From: Amanita rubescens
Taxonomy: Eukaryota > Basidiomycota > Agaricomycetes > Agaricales > Amanitaceae
Assembly (NCBI GenBank): GCA_015039365.1
Contig: WION01000774.1
Location: forward strand, 1-19,496
Reading direction: 5' to 3'
Length of the DNA stretch: 19,496 nt
Below, piece by piece: positions 9,269-19,153 of the stretch (position 1 is its first letter; the number at the start of each line of letters is the position of its first letter). Position numbers and translations under genes: made by a program. The notes under the pieces were generated by a model that saw only the letters and a list, made by a program, of their open reading frames with translations, was not told the origin of the DNA and did not search any database.

Positions 9269-9815
9269 CGAACCATAAATTATTAAAACTTGAAGGAGAA
9301 AGAGTCATGGGAGACTGGTAGCTGCCCATTCGCCCTGTCATTCGCCCTGTCAAGAGCGCACTTGTCTTGCGTCCTGGCTTCTCGCACGTGTAGATAGGTG
9401 TCATAGGACCGGTTTTGACAAGAGAAATTTACTGGTTTTGTTCTTCATTCGGGATTAGTATAGTCACACAGCCTCCGAGTCGTTACTCCATATTTTCTAG
9501 TTTGAATTTTTCTTGGGGTTCTGACACAGTGACAGGGCGAACGAGATGGACCGATATAGATCATGGGAAGTTAGAATCAGCATGTGATCAATGCCAGCCC
9601 AAGCGTTCTGAATCAAGCACGATTGTGCTAAATCATTCATATGAGCTTTGTGACCATGACCTCTCTTCGCTCGCTTTTCTTGACATGTGCACATACAAAG
9701 GGTCAACTTGTACGATCAATCATAATCATGAGACGACCATCATATTCGCCGAGGCCCTCAAGCTTCCAAACCACACAAACGACGCTGCACCTGATAACGG
9801 TCCGCAAAGTTGTTG
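9269..9815. other. Unit A upstream flank, no gene
   Basis: Contains the directly repeated ATTCGCCCTGTC near 9328-9350, CACGTG at 9385-9390, and sequence repeated at the end of unit B. A 133-codon plus-strand frame (9415-9816) is not preserved in unit B, so I do not call it. Confidence 0.4.
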
Positions 9816-10264
9816 AATTCTGCGCACCACCACTACCACTAATACCACGCAATCCTCTGAGATCCGGGTGACACAAAACAAGCGGATACATGATCGTCAT
9901 CGAATCCAGCGTGCGGAGATGGTCTGATAAAGAGCAACGGGGCGTGCTGAGGATGGTGTTATGGATCGTGGCAAAGACTGTCTTGGCGAAAGGTGTTACA
10001 CCGTGGCTAAGGGAATCAGCTAACATTGAGGATCTCGCGTTTGTCAGTTACTGTGATGTCATGCTTCGTCTTCTTTTTTCTTCTATTATTTCACCTTGTC
10101 CTCGAACGTCCCTGATATGGCGCCGGTCAACGTACACGTCGTGCATGTCGGCAGTGCTTTAAATGCCGGCGAGCAGTGGTGGATAAAATCTCCGATAATC
10201 ATGATCATTTCGATGTCAAAGACCATCCGTATGTACTCAGGTAACTAGCGGTGTAAAACCTATC

Positions 10265-10588
10265 CTAATATACAGGGCTACCATTGTTTCCCGGACCGTT
10301 ACCAAACCAGCCAAAACGAGCGGGGTAGGTCTCGTATGAGTCGGTGTAGATGTTAACGTGGTCGTTAGCCTGAACTGGGATACTGTACGTGCCGTCCCCC
10401 ATCGAGACGATGAGTGACTCGGAATCAGTCCTCGTCCAGTAGTTGTTGCCTGAAATTTCAGGGGCGGTGGCGGTGGCAGTCTTGTACAGGATGGCTGGCG
10501 GGACAAGGAACGTCTCAGTGTTGCCTCCCGAATCATTGGTGATTGAAACTCTGATATCAACACCGGTACGATTGGAGATCCAAGGCAT
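10265..10588 (-). CDS. Small protein of unknown function, 107 aa (copy B)
   Basis: Paralogue of the 96-aa gene in unit A, with ATG at 10588 in the same context (TCTAGTCATGCCTTGG). It shares M-P-W-I-S-N-R at the start, V-S-I-T-N-D-S-G-G, N-Y-W-T-R in the middle and N-D-H-V-N-I-Y-T-D-S-Y-E-T-Y-P near residues 77-91. It differs by a Gly/Asn-rich C-terminal extension ending in S-P-V-Y. There is no signal peptide, membrane helix or recognisable catalytic motif. The conserved 5'UTR intron, TATA box and upstream ORF indicate that both copies inherited a complete transcription unit. Function unknown. Confidence 0.75.
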   Translation of the reverse strand: MPWISNRTGVDIRVSITNDSGGNTETFLVPPAILYKTATATAPEISGNNYWTRTDSESLIVSMGDGTYSIPVQANDHVNIYTDSYETYPARFGWFGNGPGNNGSPVY

Positions 10589-10621
10589 GACTAGAGATTT
10601 GCCGGAGTCAGGACACAGGAT

Positions 10622-10642
10622 TTAACACTGAAAGACTACCAT
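10622..10642 (-). promoter_or_regulatory. Conserved 6-codon upstream ORF (unit B)
   Basis: M-V-V-F-Q-C then TAA, the counterpart of the upstream ORF at 9052-9072. It also begins 54 bases before the main ATG, with the intervening spacing preserved. Confidence 0.4.
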
Positions 10643-10718
10643 CGATGGTAGCGACGTACTGGATAAATGGAAGTTTGTAACGGTGTGGTACTGCTGGCTG
10701 TGCTTGTTAAGCTTAAAC

Positions 10719-10837
10719 CTAAGGAATAGCAGTAAGGTCAGAGATGACGGCCCGTTGTGAAGGCGCGCGGTGGTACTTCACCTGAACACGTAGCAGAAGA
10801 CTTGTGGCCTGGATTGCACTGACGGCAAGGATTTATA
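10719..10837 (-). promoter_or_regulatory. TATA box and 5'UTR intron of the 107-aa gene
   Basis: TATAAAT at 10831-10837 and a predicted 63-nt intron 10781-10719 (donor CAG/GTGAAG, acceptor TTCCTTAG), matching unit A in position and boundary sequence. Confidence 0.55.
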
Positions 10838-10889
10838 CATACCACCACGCGTGTTGAACTTGAAGGAGAAAGAGTCAGGGCAGACTGGT

Positions 10890-11055
10890 TTTGGTTAGTA
10901 GAATTCCGACTGTCGCTGGAGCCGCTCCGAGCCGCGAAGACATTCTCACTGCCAGCAGCAGCGGCATTCTAAAGTGAAAGGCACCGTTCGTATGGTTTGG
11001 AAGTCTGAAGAAGGGGAGTATGATGATGGTCTCGTGACTCCGACTGATCGCAAAA
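10890..11055. repeat. Unit B-specific insertion carrying an inverted copy of unit-end sequence
   Basis: Inserted between the TATA region and CACGTG (11126-11131) of unit B. Bases about 10985-11045 (ATGGTTTGGAAG and GATGATGGTCTCGTGA) match the reverse complement of the unit A end around 9725-9780, and less well unit B's own end near 11483-11530. It is thus a third, inverted copy of a dispersed segment of about 60-100 bp. Confidence 0.5.
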
Positions 11056-11555
11056 GCTGCCCAATGATCGCCCTGTCATTCGCCCTGTCAGACTCAACGC
11101 ACTCGTCTTGTGTCCTGGCTTCTCGCACGTGTCGATAAGAGTCATAGGACCGGTTTTGACAAGAACAATTTACTGGTTTTGTCGGGTGGATTCTTCATTT
11201 GGGATGAGGTGCGCATGAACTGTGACGGTCCAACTAAGTACTAGTGCTAGTTACACAGCCCCTGAGTCGTTTTTCCAGTTTGAACATTTCTTGGGACTCT
11301 GACAGGACGAATGATATGAACCGATATCAATCATGGGAAGTTGGAATTAGCATGTGATCAATGCCAGCCCAAGCGCTCCGAATCAAGCATCGACGATTGC
11401 GGTAAATCATTCATATGACTTTACCATCCACTCGCATTTCTGCCCACACTTGACAGGCAGCTTGTACGATTAATCAGAATCATGAGGCCATCATATTCGA
11501 GATCCTCAAGCTTCAAATCACGCAAACGGTGCTGATAACGGTCCGCAAGCCCGAT

Positions 11556-11929
11556 GAGACCAAATTCTTTGCATGGGATGGGATTGGGATTTCCTACGTG
11601 CTGCTTGTGAATTTCCTTATCATTTTCTTCTATAACGTCAAGGTCGCTGTGAAAACTTCAATTGCCTAAAATTCCGCACGCCCTCTAATGACCGAGGAGC
11701 CGTGAAAACCTTTTTGCATCAATTCTTTTTTTATCAATTGAAAAGATGGGCAGCAATGTCGAGGAGCGATCGCCGAGTCACGAGTTTGTATGTCGCCTTG
11801 CATACTGCTAGACAACGGGGTCGCGAGCTCCCCCATATATGTCCGCTGTTGTGTCGAATCTGTTGCTCATTCGAGGAGTAACAGGTTGGTTGGTACGGGT
11901 CAAAAACGGTCTGTCTCAAGGCCCAAACC
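11556..11929. other. Intergenic; 3' flank of RdRP-helicase gene
   Basis: No gene seen. The short direct repeat GTGAAAAC occurs at about 11649 and 11702. The region presumably holds the 3'UTR of the minus-strand RdRP-helicase gene. Confidence 0.4.
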
Positions 11930-14900
11930 TCATCCACTAACATCAACAGCAATGTGTACCTCTTGACATGTTCCAATCGCCCTCTTCCAAAGGTCATTCG
12001 TGCTCATCGTCCTTCGATCTCCCACAATCACCAATGCGAGCTTCGCCCTCGTCCACATGACGTTCAACCTCCTTGGATCATCTAAAAACCCAATCTCTCC
12101 CTCCGCATTACATCGCACAGTGGAGAATACGATTACATCGCTCTCGCGTCCTTGGAACGCGTCAACGGTTGAACAAACTATGGAGGGTGGCACTCGAGAA
12201 CGAAGTTCCTGAATCTGCTTCGTGTACGGCGTGAGGATAGTCACGGTTCGTCCCGATCCTTCGCCATTCTGATTCTTTGTCAGTAGAGGAAGTATCTTCT
12301 GAACCAGTTCAACTTGTCCGATATTGCTCTTGGATCGTCCGCCCATATCCTCTTCTGTTGAGCACTGGACAAAGATGGTTGGTATAGGAAGGTCTCCGTT
12401 CTTTGGCCAGGGGAATGCCGTAAGCAAGAGGGGTTGCAAAATAGTTGCACTGTCCATGTTGCCCGTCATCAACCGGCCTTCATAGAATTCGCGGGAAGGG
12501 AACGCATTGAGTTCCTGAGAGAACCGGTATTGGACATCGAGCATTGTCTTTCGCATTCCGGGTGTCTCAGCATCGTGGCTATAAAGTCTTTCCAAGAGGG
12601 ATATGTCGACTTGCAGGGCCTTGCCCATATTTTTCACCGTGGGACGTAGTTGGACGCTAGACATTACGGTGAGATGCAGGACGGAATCATGAATCCTTAC
12701 TCACTGATCTCCAACGAGAACAGCTTTCTTAATTCCCTTGACAAGTGGAACTAGGGCCCCTGGTTCTGTGACTTGTGACGCCTCATCAATAATTGCAATG
12801 TCAAAGTCGACGTTTCGGAGGATGCCAAGTCCCGCGCCTAGTTCATTAGCTATCCTATCGTTTAGTTTATGAAATGCACAACGTACCAGCACAGGTAGTG
12901 AAAATGATGGCTGCACGCTCAACTCTCTCCTTTGCTTTCTTCATAAGCTTACTATTCTCATTGACATCGCCCCCGACCCTGGCGTCAATCGTATAATTTC
13001 TCAACGCCTTATTCACCTTCGACTGGTCCGTGGAGACCCGGAGTAGCTGCTCTTCCTCGTTAGGAAGTAGGTGCTCCTCGCGGTTTATTTTAATGAAACG
13101 TTCCAGAACATTGTCAACAGCTAAAGATTCTTGTCAGTATTCGAGCCGGCAGAAAAAGCGTATATCTAACCATTATGGGTCGATGCGGTCATGAGGATTT
13201 TGGGGTGCGTTGCAGTGGCGAGGAATCGACGCAGAATTTGTATAACAACGGTTGTCTTTCCCGTACCTAGGAATAGCTTAGGACGTAACGCCAAAGTGGG
13301 CGAAGATGAAATTACCAGGCGGTCCCCAAATCAGCGATAATTGTGAGGTACAAGAGTTCACAGCCGCCACTTGACTGTCGTTCAAGTCACCTGAGGGTAT
13401 AAATTCAGGTTCTGGGGTTGATTCATCACCAGACGCTTCTGCAGGGGACTCTGCCTCGGCCATCGGCGCTCCGATTATGATATTATAGAATGCGCATGAT
13501 GCTTCTTTCTCGGTCAGCAATCGTGTTAACGCATCCATCATGGTCCTCGAATTGGCTGTTCCAGTGTCAAAATCGGATTAACAGATTCGTAGCGCAACGA
13601 TACTCACCAACACTTCCAGCATTGTACATGTTCCAGTCGATCTTTTCCATCTCTGGCGGTGGAGGGTGGAATAGTTCAATCTTATATTCGCCAGCATTTG
13701 CTTGGTAGACCACACCATCGAGGACCAATGTTCCAAGCCACTTGTTCTCAGCATGAGAAGCAGCCTTCAACCTGACGTGCGAATGTAGCCTAACTGAGGT
13801 TCTCGCATCGACCCTGACATCTGCCTTGATACGACTTGCGCTGCCTGCTATAAAGTGCAATTTACACTGTGCTGGCGGATTCCGATTGTTGCGTTTGATA
13901 TTTCCGTCCGCGTCACATGGACACTCATCTCCAGCCTCTTCCGCTCGTTCAAACGCAATACCGAGAGCATGTTTGTATCCGTACTTCATCGCAGCTTGAA
14001 TTTCGGTGGGGATAGATCTACTCATGTGATCGTTCAAGACGAGTAAAACTTCTTGAACGAGCTGCGAAGGGCGGACGGATAGAGCAACTAACATCAGCAA
14101 TTCGCAATACTCCTCCAATCCAATGGTGGAAACCGTTCCGGCCATTTTATCGAGAGCGACCAAAGATGCAATACCGTGCTTGTTGGCAGCACGGATGATA
14201 CATCGCAGAATAGTTGAGGCAAACGACTCGATGTGGGTATTTAACGTAAACGAGTCATTATAGGGAGGATACACTTTGAGCATAACAAAGGCCAGTTCCG
14301 GCAACCGATCGAGTAACTTTTCGATCAAACCATGGCGGGGATGGAGAGGCAGTGACGAAATGATCTCGTTGAATAAGAGATAGATTTCCTCTTCAGCGTG
14401 ATGTTCAAATGCAAAATCGATGACGCGTTCAATTTCCGCCACCGATTGCAGTGTTGCGATGTAAATCCGTATTGTTCCCTCCGTATGCTTAGTTTCGCGT
14501 ACGCCATCGACAGACGGTATAAACGCGCCCTTCAGATATGGCCATTCTTCATATTTTGACCAATCAACTTCACGGATGTCGTTATAGCGGTATGGTTGGG
14601 GTTTTCGATCAATACGCTTGATAAATTCCTCAGTTGGAACGCTTTGGGAACATCAGTATTGTTACAAGGCAGATGTGCGTCCATATACTCACTGCTCAAA
14701 CCAAAGATCAAACAATTGATGCGCGACGCGGTCCCTATTTGAGACCACGTGAAGTTCAATGGCCTTTACCTCAGTACGTTGCACTCGTCCAACTTGCTAG
14801 CAGTAAGATAAGGACGACGCTGGACACTTGGAAAGGAAACTTACCTGCTGCACCGTCTTCGAGATTTTCTGTAGCGCAATACTCGCCGCGACATCTGCGC

Positions 14901-17710
14901 CAGGCCACGCTGATGTCATGAAAATGAATGTATCAGCTACGTGCTTATTGTAAAGTTGTAAGTTGACGTCGCTGAAGTGTAATCTGTAACCTGTAGTGCA
15001 TGGCCGAAGAGTCGCCTCCGTGGCGGATGTTTGAGGCATGAAGGAACAAACAACGACGTTCTCGTTGACCTCGGGATCCTCATTCCACGCAATAGGCCCA
15101 CGCATAAAGACGCCAACTGCAAAGCGTCCCTCCAGCTTTAACTTTGTATCAGTATCTCGATAGATCGCGACCCGTGTCGGTATAGTTACCTGAATGAGCA
15201 ACAATTTCCTAGAGTATTCCTGTGTAGCAATCTTCAGATATTCAAAGAATGTCTTCATGCCATTTGTTTTAGACGAGTATAAGCGCTGGATTGGAAACGG
15301 CTTTCCCAATGACCTTTTGTAAAGATCACGTTCCGTCAGAATGTCAGAACGAATGAGAGAATTCCAAACTTCAGGATGCTCCTCGGCTGACAGTTCCAAA
15401 GTGCTACTCATGGCATACCTTTCCGCCAAGGTTAATGCCGCAAAGTCGATGTGGCTCAAAAAGGGCGTGAAAGTCAGGTTATGTTTCCGAGCGTAAGAGC
15501 AAGGTTGAATAGCTCATACTCCGATAAAGCATTTTGTTCGCTTTGCAAAAGACGGATGATCAGCTCTTTCGCATCTTCTGGATCCATCGATCTAAGCGCT
15601 TCCCTGTTATCAGATGAGGCTGCGCGTCTAGCTTGGAATTCTTGAGCGTCCTTCTCTAGTAAGGCTAGAATGAAATCCTCCTTTGGCTCTGGAGGTGTTT
15701 TCAACCGGTCCGGAATCTTAATCCTGCCGCCGTCAACTGCCTTGGAATGCAGAGCATTCAATTCTTGACACTCTGGGCTTAGCGCTCCTTTTTCAGCGCT
15801 CCGAACCCATTTCGCATGAAGAGCTGCAACTCGGGCAACGCCGACACTGGTGACCGTTCACGTCAACAATAACCGACATCAAAAAAACTAGCTTACTTGT
15901 TGTAGGCAGCAAAATAGTTGGCCAAGTCTTCTCGTCTTACCTTCGCGTTACTGTGTTCTTTGTTAGGTGGATAATCGTAGGACTTGGGCCATCATTGAAA
16001 TGGTATTACTTATTGGATAGAAAACTCACCTGTACAACGTAAGGTTGGACTAGGTCTTTATCCCAGCATACAAAATATTCATCGCCTAGGTTACAAGGCT
16101 CGTCAATGGATTTTGGGCAAGTGTAAGAGAAACGAACCGTCGAGATCACCCCCGCTACTCATAGCGGGTGCAGCACGTCGTCCAACTGACGCAAACACAA
16201 CACAGTCGACGAGATGGGATAGCTTGTTGTTGTGGACGGCCCGAAGTTTCAAGCAGTCACCTTGGTACGCCGTCAAGAAGGGCTCGCGACACAGACGAAG
16301 ACATACCAGGATGTAAACATGGGTTTCTGACTACCAAAACGTCCGCGTTGATTGGCGTGGTTTCCCCTCTCCTCGACACAGTGATCCTGACATGGACCTC
16401 TCCTTCGCGTAACACCCTGTACGGATCACAAACTCCGTAAAGACGCCTCGCGTTGCGTATGATCATCCTGGATTTGAACTTGTCACCTCCTTTCTTGAAC
16501 CCTGCGATCTCGGCTGCCTGTGCTCTTGTAACTCGCTGAAAAACCGCAGGGTCATCTAGACCCTTCAGTAAGACATTGTCCGCTAGCTCGTACTGACCAA
16601 GGCAGTATAACATGTCGATAGCCTTGACAGGATCCTCGGATGCAGCCTCGATCCAGTTGAAATATTCTTGTTGCTTCGCCCGAATAGCATCATTTGATAC
16701 ACCCAAGCTGGACAAGAGGACTATGACATCGTTGTTTAACCTGCCAAAAACATATGGCTTCGAGTGATTTACGACAGAAAAGCGATGATCGACGTCCGTC
16801 GTGAACTTCTTCATGCTTGCCCTAAAACTTGCTAGATATTTACGTTCGGCATCGAGCTGCGGATGAAGCATCAAAACGCCTTTGTAGCCAAGATATCTAA
16901 TGACAGTCACTAAAGGCAAGTCCTCTGGAGAAGACGACAATCGTACCTAATCTGAAAGACGGTTGGCGTGTACCGCTGTCCTCGATAGATAATGCGCATT
17001 TCTTTGCTTAACTGAATTGCTAAGCGACGACTGATGAGCCCACAACCATCTGAGAATATCTCGTCGCCCGACTTGATATCGGAGATATCACATATATGCT
17101 TTGGATCAAGAGTGTAATCCAGTTCTGCTGCCGAGAACAGCAAACCAATACGTTTGGCACCTAGAGAGGAGGTCGATAAGGGAGCGCATAATGTTGAAGG
17201 ACTGACGTTTTGCCACTATCATAATCTTCCCGAAATCACCGAGTTGATAAATCCGCTCATCGAGCTCTGCGTCGTTGTTTGCTTCTCTGAGGAAGCACGA
17301 CCTTTCTCTCTGAAATTCATGTGAGAAAGCATATACATCGCAAAGATCGCTCCGCTCACCAATTGACTATTGCTATGGTGATAAAATCGATATTGTTTCC
17401 CGTTCAGAAACAAGCCGCTCTTCATAAGCCGTGAGATGTACTCCGAGGTGACACGGATACTCGAATCAGGGAATCTTAGGCCTCCAAACGAGACTCTAAT
17501 GAACTTCGATGGGTCATCGGAACGGATAATGCGATTGCTCGATAATTGTTCCATCTGGATCGTGATTTTCTCTGCCGTGAAACTGATACCTTTACCATAG
17601 ATAACCCCTGGTTTGGGGTTACGAGGGAGTGCCAGCGCAGCTGACGGCACCGTGAATCTCCACTCGCTATCCTCTGGTAAAGGGTTCAGTCTCAGATTGT
17701 GGGGGGGCAT
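11930..17710 (-). CDS. RNA-dependent RNA polymerase fused to SF1 (Upf1/Hrr1-like) helicase, about 1675 aa
   Basis: Sixteen exons join in phase: 17710-17337, 17286-17207, 17160-16947, 16896-16307, 16260-16138, 16085-16030, 15982-15897, 15846-15520, 15454-14845, 14796-14693, 14641-13608, 13555-13316, 13266-13171, 13120-12887, 12837-12705, 12656-11930. The N-terminal third is a eukaryotic RdRP domain (PF05183 type): S-N-R-I-I-R 58-63, R-V-S-F 72-75, S-N-S-Q-L 113-117, F-S-D-G-C-G 187-192, F-Q-I-R-Y-L-G-Y-K-G 220-229, R-N-P-C-L-H-P-G-D 413-421, catalytic D-L-D-G-D 458-462, L-S-P-E-C...L-H-S-K-A-V-D 530-546. Residues about 617-1260 are unassigned and largely helical around 922-1080. The helicase keeps Walker A G-P-P-G-T-G-K-T-T 1277-1285, T-H-N-A-V-D-N, D-E-A-S 1407-1410, G-D-H-V-Q-L-R-P 1432-1439, V-D-A-F-Q-G-R-E-S-D from about 1598, and R-R-L-N-V-M-W-T-R-A-K about 1629-1639. 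Expected role: dsRNA synthesis plus RNA unwinding in silencing. An in-frame TAG precedes this ATG; the usual long RdRP N-terminus is missing. Confidence 0.9.
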
Positions 17711-17831
17711 GATAGAGAAAGTCGTTCCGGGTCCGCGGCTGACACATCCGCAGTAACCCCCTCTGTATAAAAGCTAGACACGGTGTGACTAATCGCTCCA
17801 TCTTTCTGATTCCCACTTGCATCGCCCCGCA
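17711..17831. promoter_or_regulatory. Short divergent promoter between RdRP-helicase and P-loop NTPase genes
   Basis: Only 121 bases separate the two start codons. TATAAAAG at 17766-17773 on the plus strand lies about 60 bases before the NTPase ATG. No TATA box is evident for the minus-strand gene, so the two may share upstream control; this is inference. Confidence 0.5.
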
Positions 17832-18488
17832 ATGGCGAACCAGGAAGTTAGTGGGCGCAAAGTCGTATACATCGTCGGACCCTCGGTACGTGTTGACGTG
17901 ATTAGTGGCCTTCATCCATTCAAGACATGCATATTGACTCCAGTCAACGGGCAAGACGACCCTATGCACTGCGTTATCAGAAGTCTTAAACCTTAGTGAG
18001 ACGGCATACGTTACAGAGGTTGCGCGGAAGGTGCTTAAAGAGCGTGGGTATACGCGAAATGATGTCCACCACTTAGAAATGCAGCGGGACATCATGCTCG
18101 CACATATCCAATCGGAGCGCCTTGCGAGAGACTCGGAGAGTCTCCCGGTTTGATCCTTTGCGACAGGTCCGCTATAGATGCCATTGTATATGCGATTTTG
18201 ACGGCGGGTGATGATCGGAACGCAAATGACCGTAGGGATCAGCTGATTCGAATGGACGAGTTCCAAGACATTCTTCCTTCGTATCGCCAATCGCTATTTT
18301 TTCTACTGGAACCAGTCGAAGAATGGATCGTCGATGATGGAGTGCGGTCGATAGACAACATATGGGGTTGCTTCGAAACGTTTCAAGCCACCCTTCGGTA
18401 CCTGGGCATCGAGTATCGTGTTATTTCCAAGGAGAATAAGCTTATAGCAGACAGAGTCGCAATTGTAACGAAATTGGTTGGGTCTTGA
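17832..18488 (+). CDS. P-loop NTPase of AAA_28/NadR-kinase-like type, apparent frameshift
   Basis: Exon 1 is 17832-17885 and a 58-nt intron is 17886-17943 (GTACGT...CAG). Splicing creates the Walker A loop G-P-S-S-T-G-K-T-T. Exon 2 continues with family-typical T-E-V-A-R-K-V-L-K-E-R-G-Y and L-E-M-Q-R-D-I, then meets TGA at 18151-18153. The following conserved block (L-I-L-C-D-R-S-A-I-D from 18150, then D-D-G-V-R and an aromatic-rich C-terminus) is in another frame and ends at TGA 18488. No intron can bridge the shift, because removing any GT-AG interval there would delete the conserved C-D-R-S. One missing base in the CCCGG near 18144-18148 explains it. About 217 aa if read continuously. It is either a recently damaged gene or an assembly error. 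Role in the cell unknown. Confidence 0.75.
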
Positions 18489-19153
18489 AAGCTCGGAAGG
18501 AGAGTGTAGTTCTAGTTTCCTGGTTTTTTTGTAAAATGGCAAGTGTAATGGTACTATGAACTGAACATACGAATCGTTGATATTCATGGCCAACCATCGC
18601 CGAGCTAAGAACGCCGACAGGCGGCAGGAATTTTTTTCCGTAACGGATACTTCAGTGGGATGCCGATTGGCGACAAGGTTTGTGGCGCATGTCATGTATT
18701 GACATGTTTCCAAGAGGGGAACTGGACCGCATCCGTGCATAAGAGTGCTGTGCAACGTTGGTTTTAGCGATTCTGCTTTCTTGATCATGAATAGTGTGAG
18801 CGTCACCTTCTAAAATACTCTCGACCCACATCAAAGAACAGACCCGGACAGATCCGGACACCACTGCTGTTCGTGATGCATGATGAAGGAAGTATAACTG
18901 AGAAGATATAAATAGTCACACACCGGGATTAGATCCATTCCAGTGATGCCATCAGCGAATTAGGTACATTGGCCGCACTGCCAGGGCCCAGCGGTGGTCC
19001 GCTCGGGACAACTTTGCCTTCTTCCACTTTCTTTTTCTCCCCTCCTACTGGTGCGCGCTTGGTCCGCGTTACCTTTTTTCAGTTCCTCTGAAAGGAACCA
19101 TTGCATCGCACTGTGTGCTTTGCAATTAACGTTGTCCACAGGCCATTTTGATA
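18489..19153. other. Intergenic; probable fungalysin promoter
   Basis: No convincing gene; a long minus-strand frame (18303-18806) overlaps the NTPase gene and shows no motif. TATAAATA at about 18906-18913 and a CT-rich tract at about 19015-19085 precede the fungalysin start, consistent with a core promoter and a pyrimidine-rich leader. Confidence 0.4.

Larger units (their letters stand above)
7806..9816. repeat. Tandem duplication, unit A
   Basis: This segment is repeated in direct orientation by 9816-11555. Landmarks shared in the same order are: TACATGATCGTCATCGA near 7842 and 9886; GTCTTGGCGAAAGGTGT near 7964 and 9979; CCTTGTCCTCGAACGT near 8047 and 10094; the small-protein gene; TCTCGCACGTGT near 9381 and 11121; AGCATGTGATCAATGCCAGC near 9578 and 11349; and GATAACGGTCCGCAA near 9792 and 11534. 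Unit A has about 390 bp (8310-8700) that unit B lacks. No frame in the non-gene part is open in both units with the same reading, so that part appears non-coding or decayed. Confidence 0.8.
9816..11555. repeat. Tandem duplication, unit B
   Basis: Direct copy of unit A, shorter because it lacks the 8310-8700 segment, but with about 165 extra bases at 10890-11055 in the promoter of its small-protein gene. Clear divergence in flanks and coding sequence shows the duplication is not recent. Confidence 0.8.

Noticed and set aside
9415..9816. 133-codon plus-strand frame in the unit A flank
   Set aside because: The homologous part of unit B is disrupted by indels in this frame, so no coding constraint is visible.
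10237..10563. 108-codon minus-strand frame overlapping the 107-aa gene, and its unit A counterpart 8706-8996
   Set aside because: Alternate-frame shadows; the chosen frames share the start context and better-conserved protein sequence between the two units.
15455..15519. A stop codon (T-L-G-N-I-T-stop) that seems to separate the RdRP from the downstream part
   Set aside because: The stop lies inside a 65-nt intron with a canonical GTATGAG donor, a CTGAC branch-like site and a pyrimidine tract; splicing it keeps the frame. The terminal GAG is unusual for an acceptor only in its base before AG. Transcript data at this junction would be the key test of the fusion.
17667..18290. 207-codon minus-strand frame upstream of the RdRP as a possible missing polymerase N-terminus
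   Set aside because: It lies antisense to the P-loop NTPase gene and shows no RdRP motif; the NTPase frame has clear family motifs.
18303..18806. 167-codon minus-strand frame
   Set aside because: Overlaps the NTPase 3' half in antisense and contains no identifiable domain.
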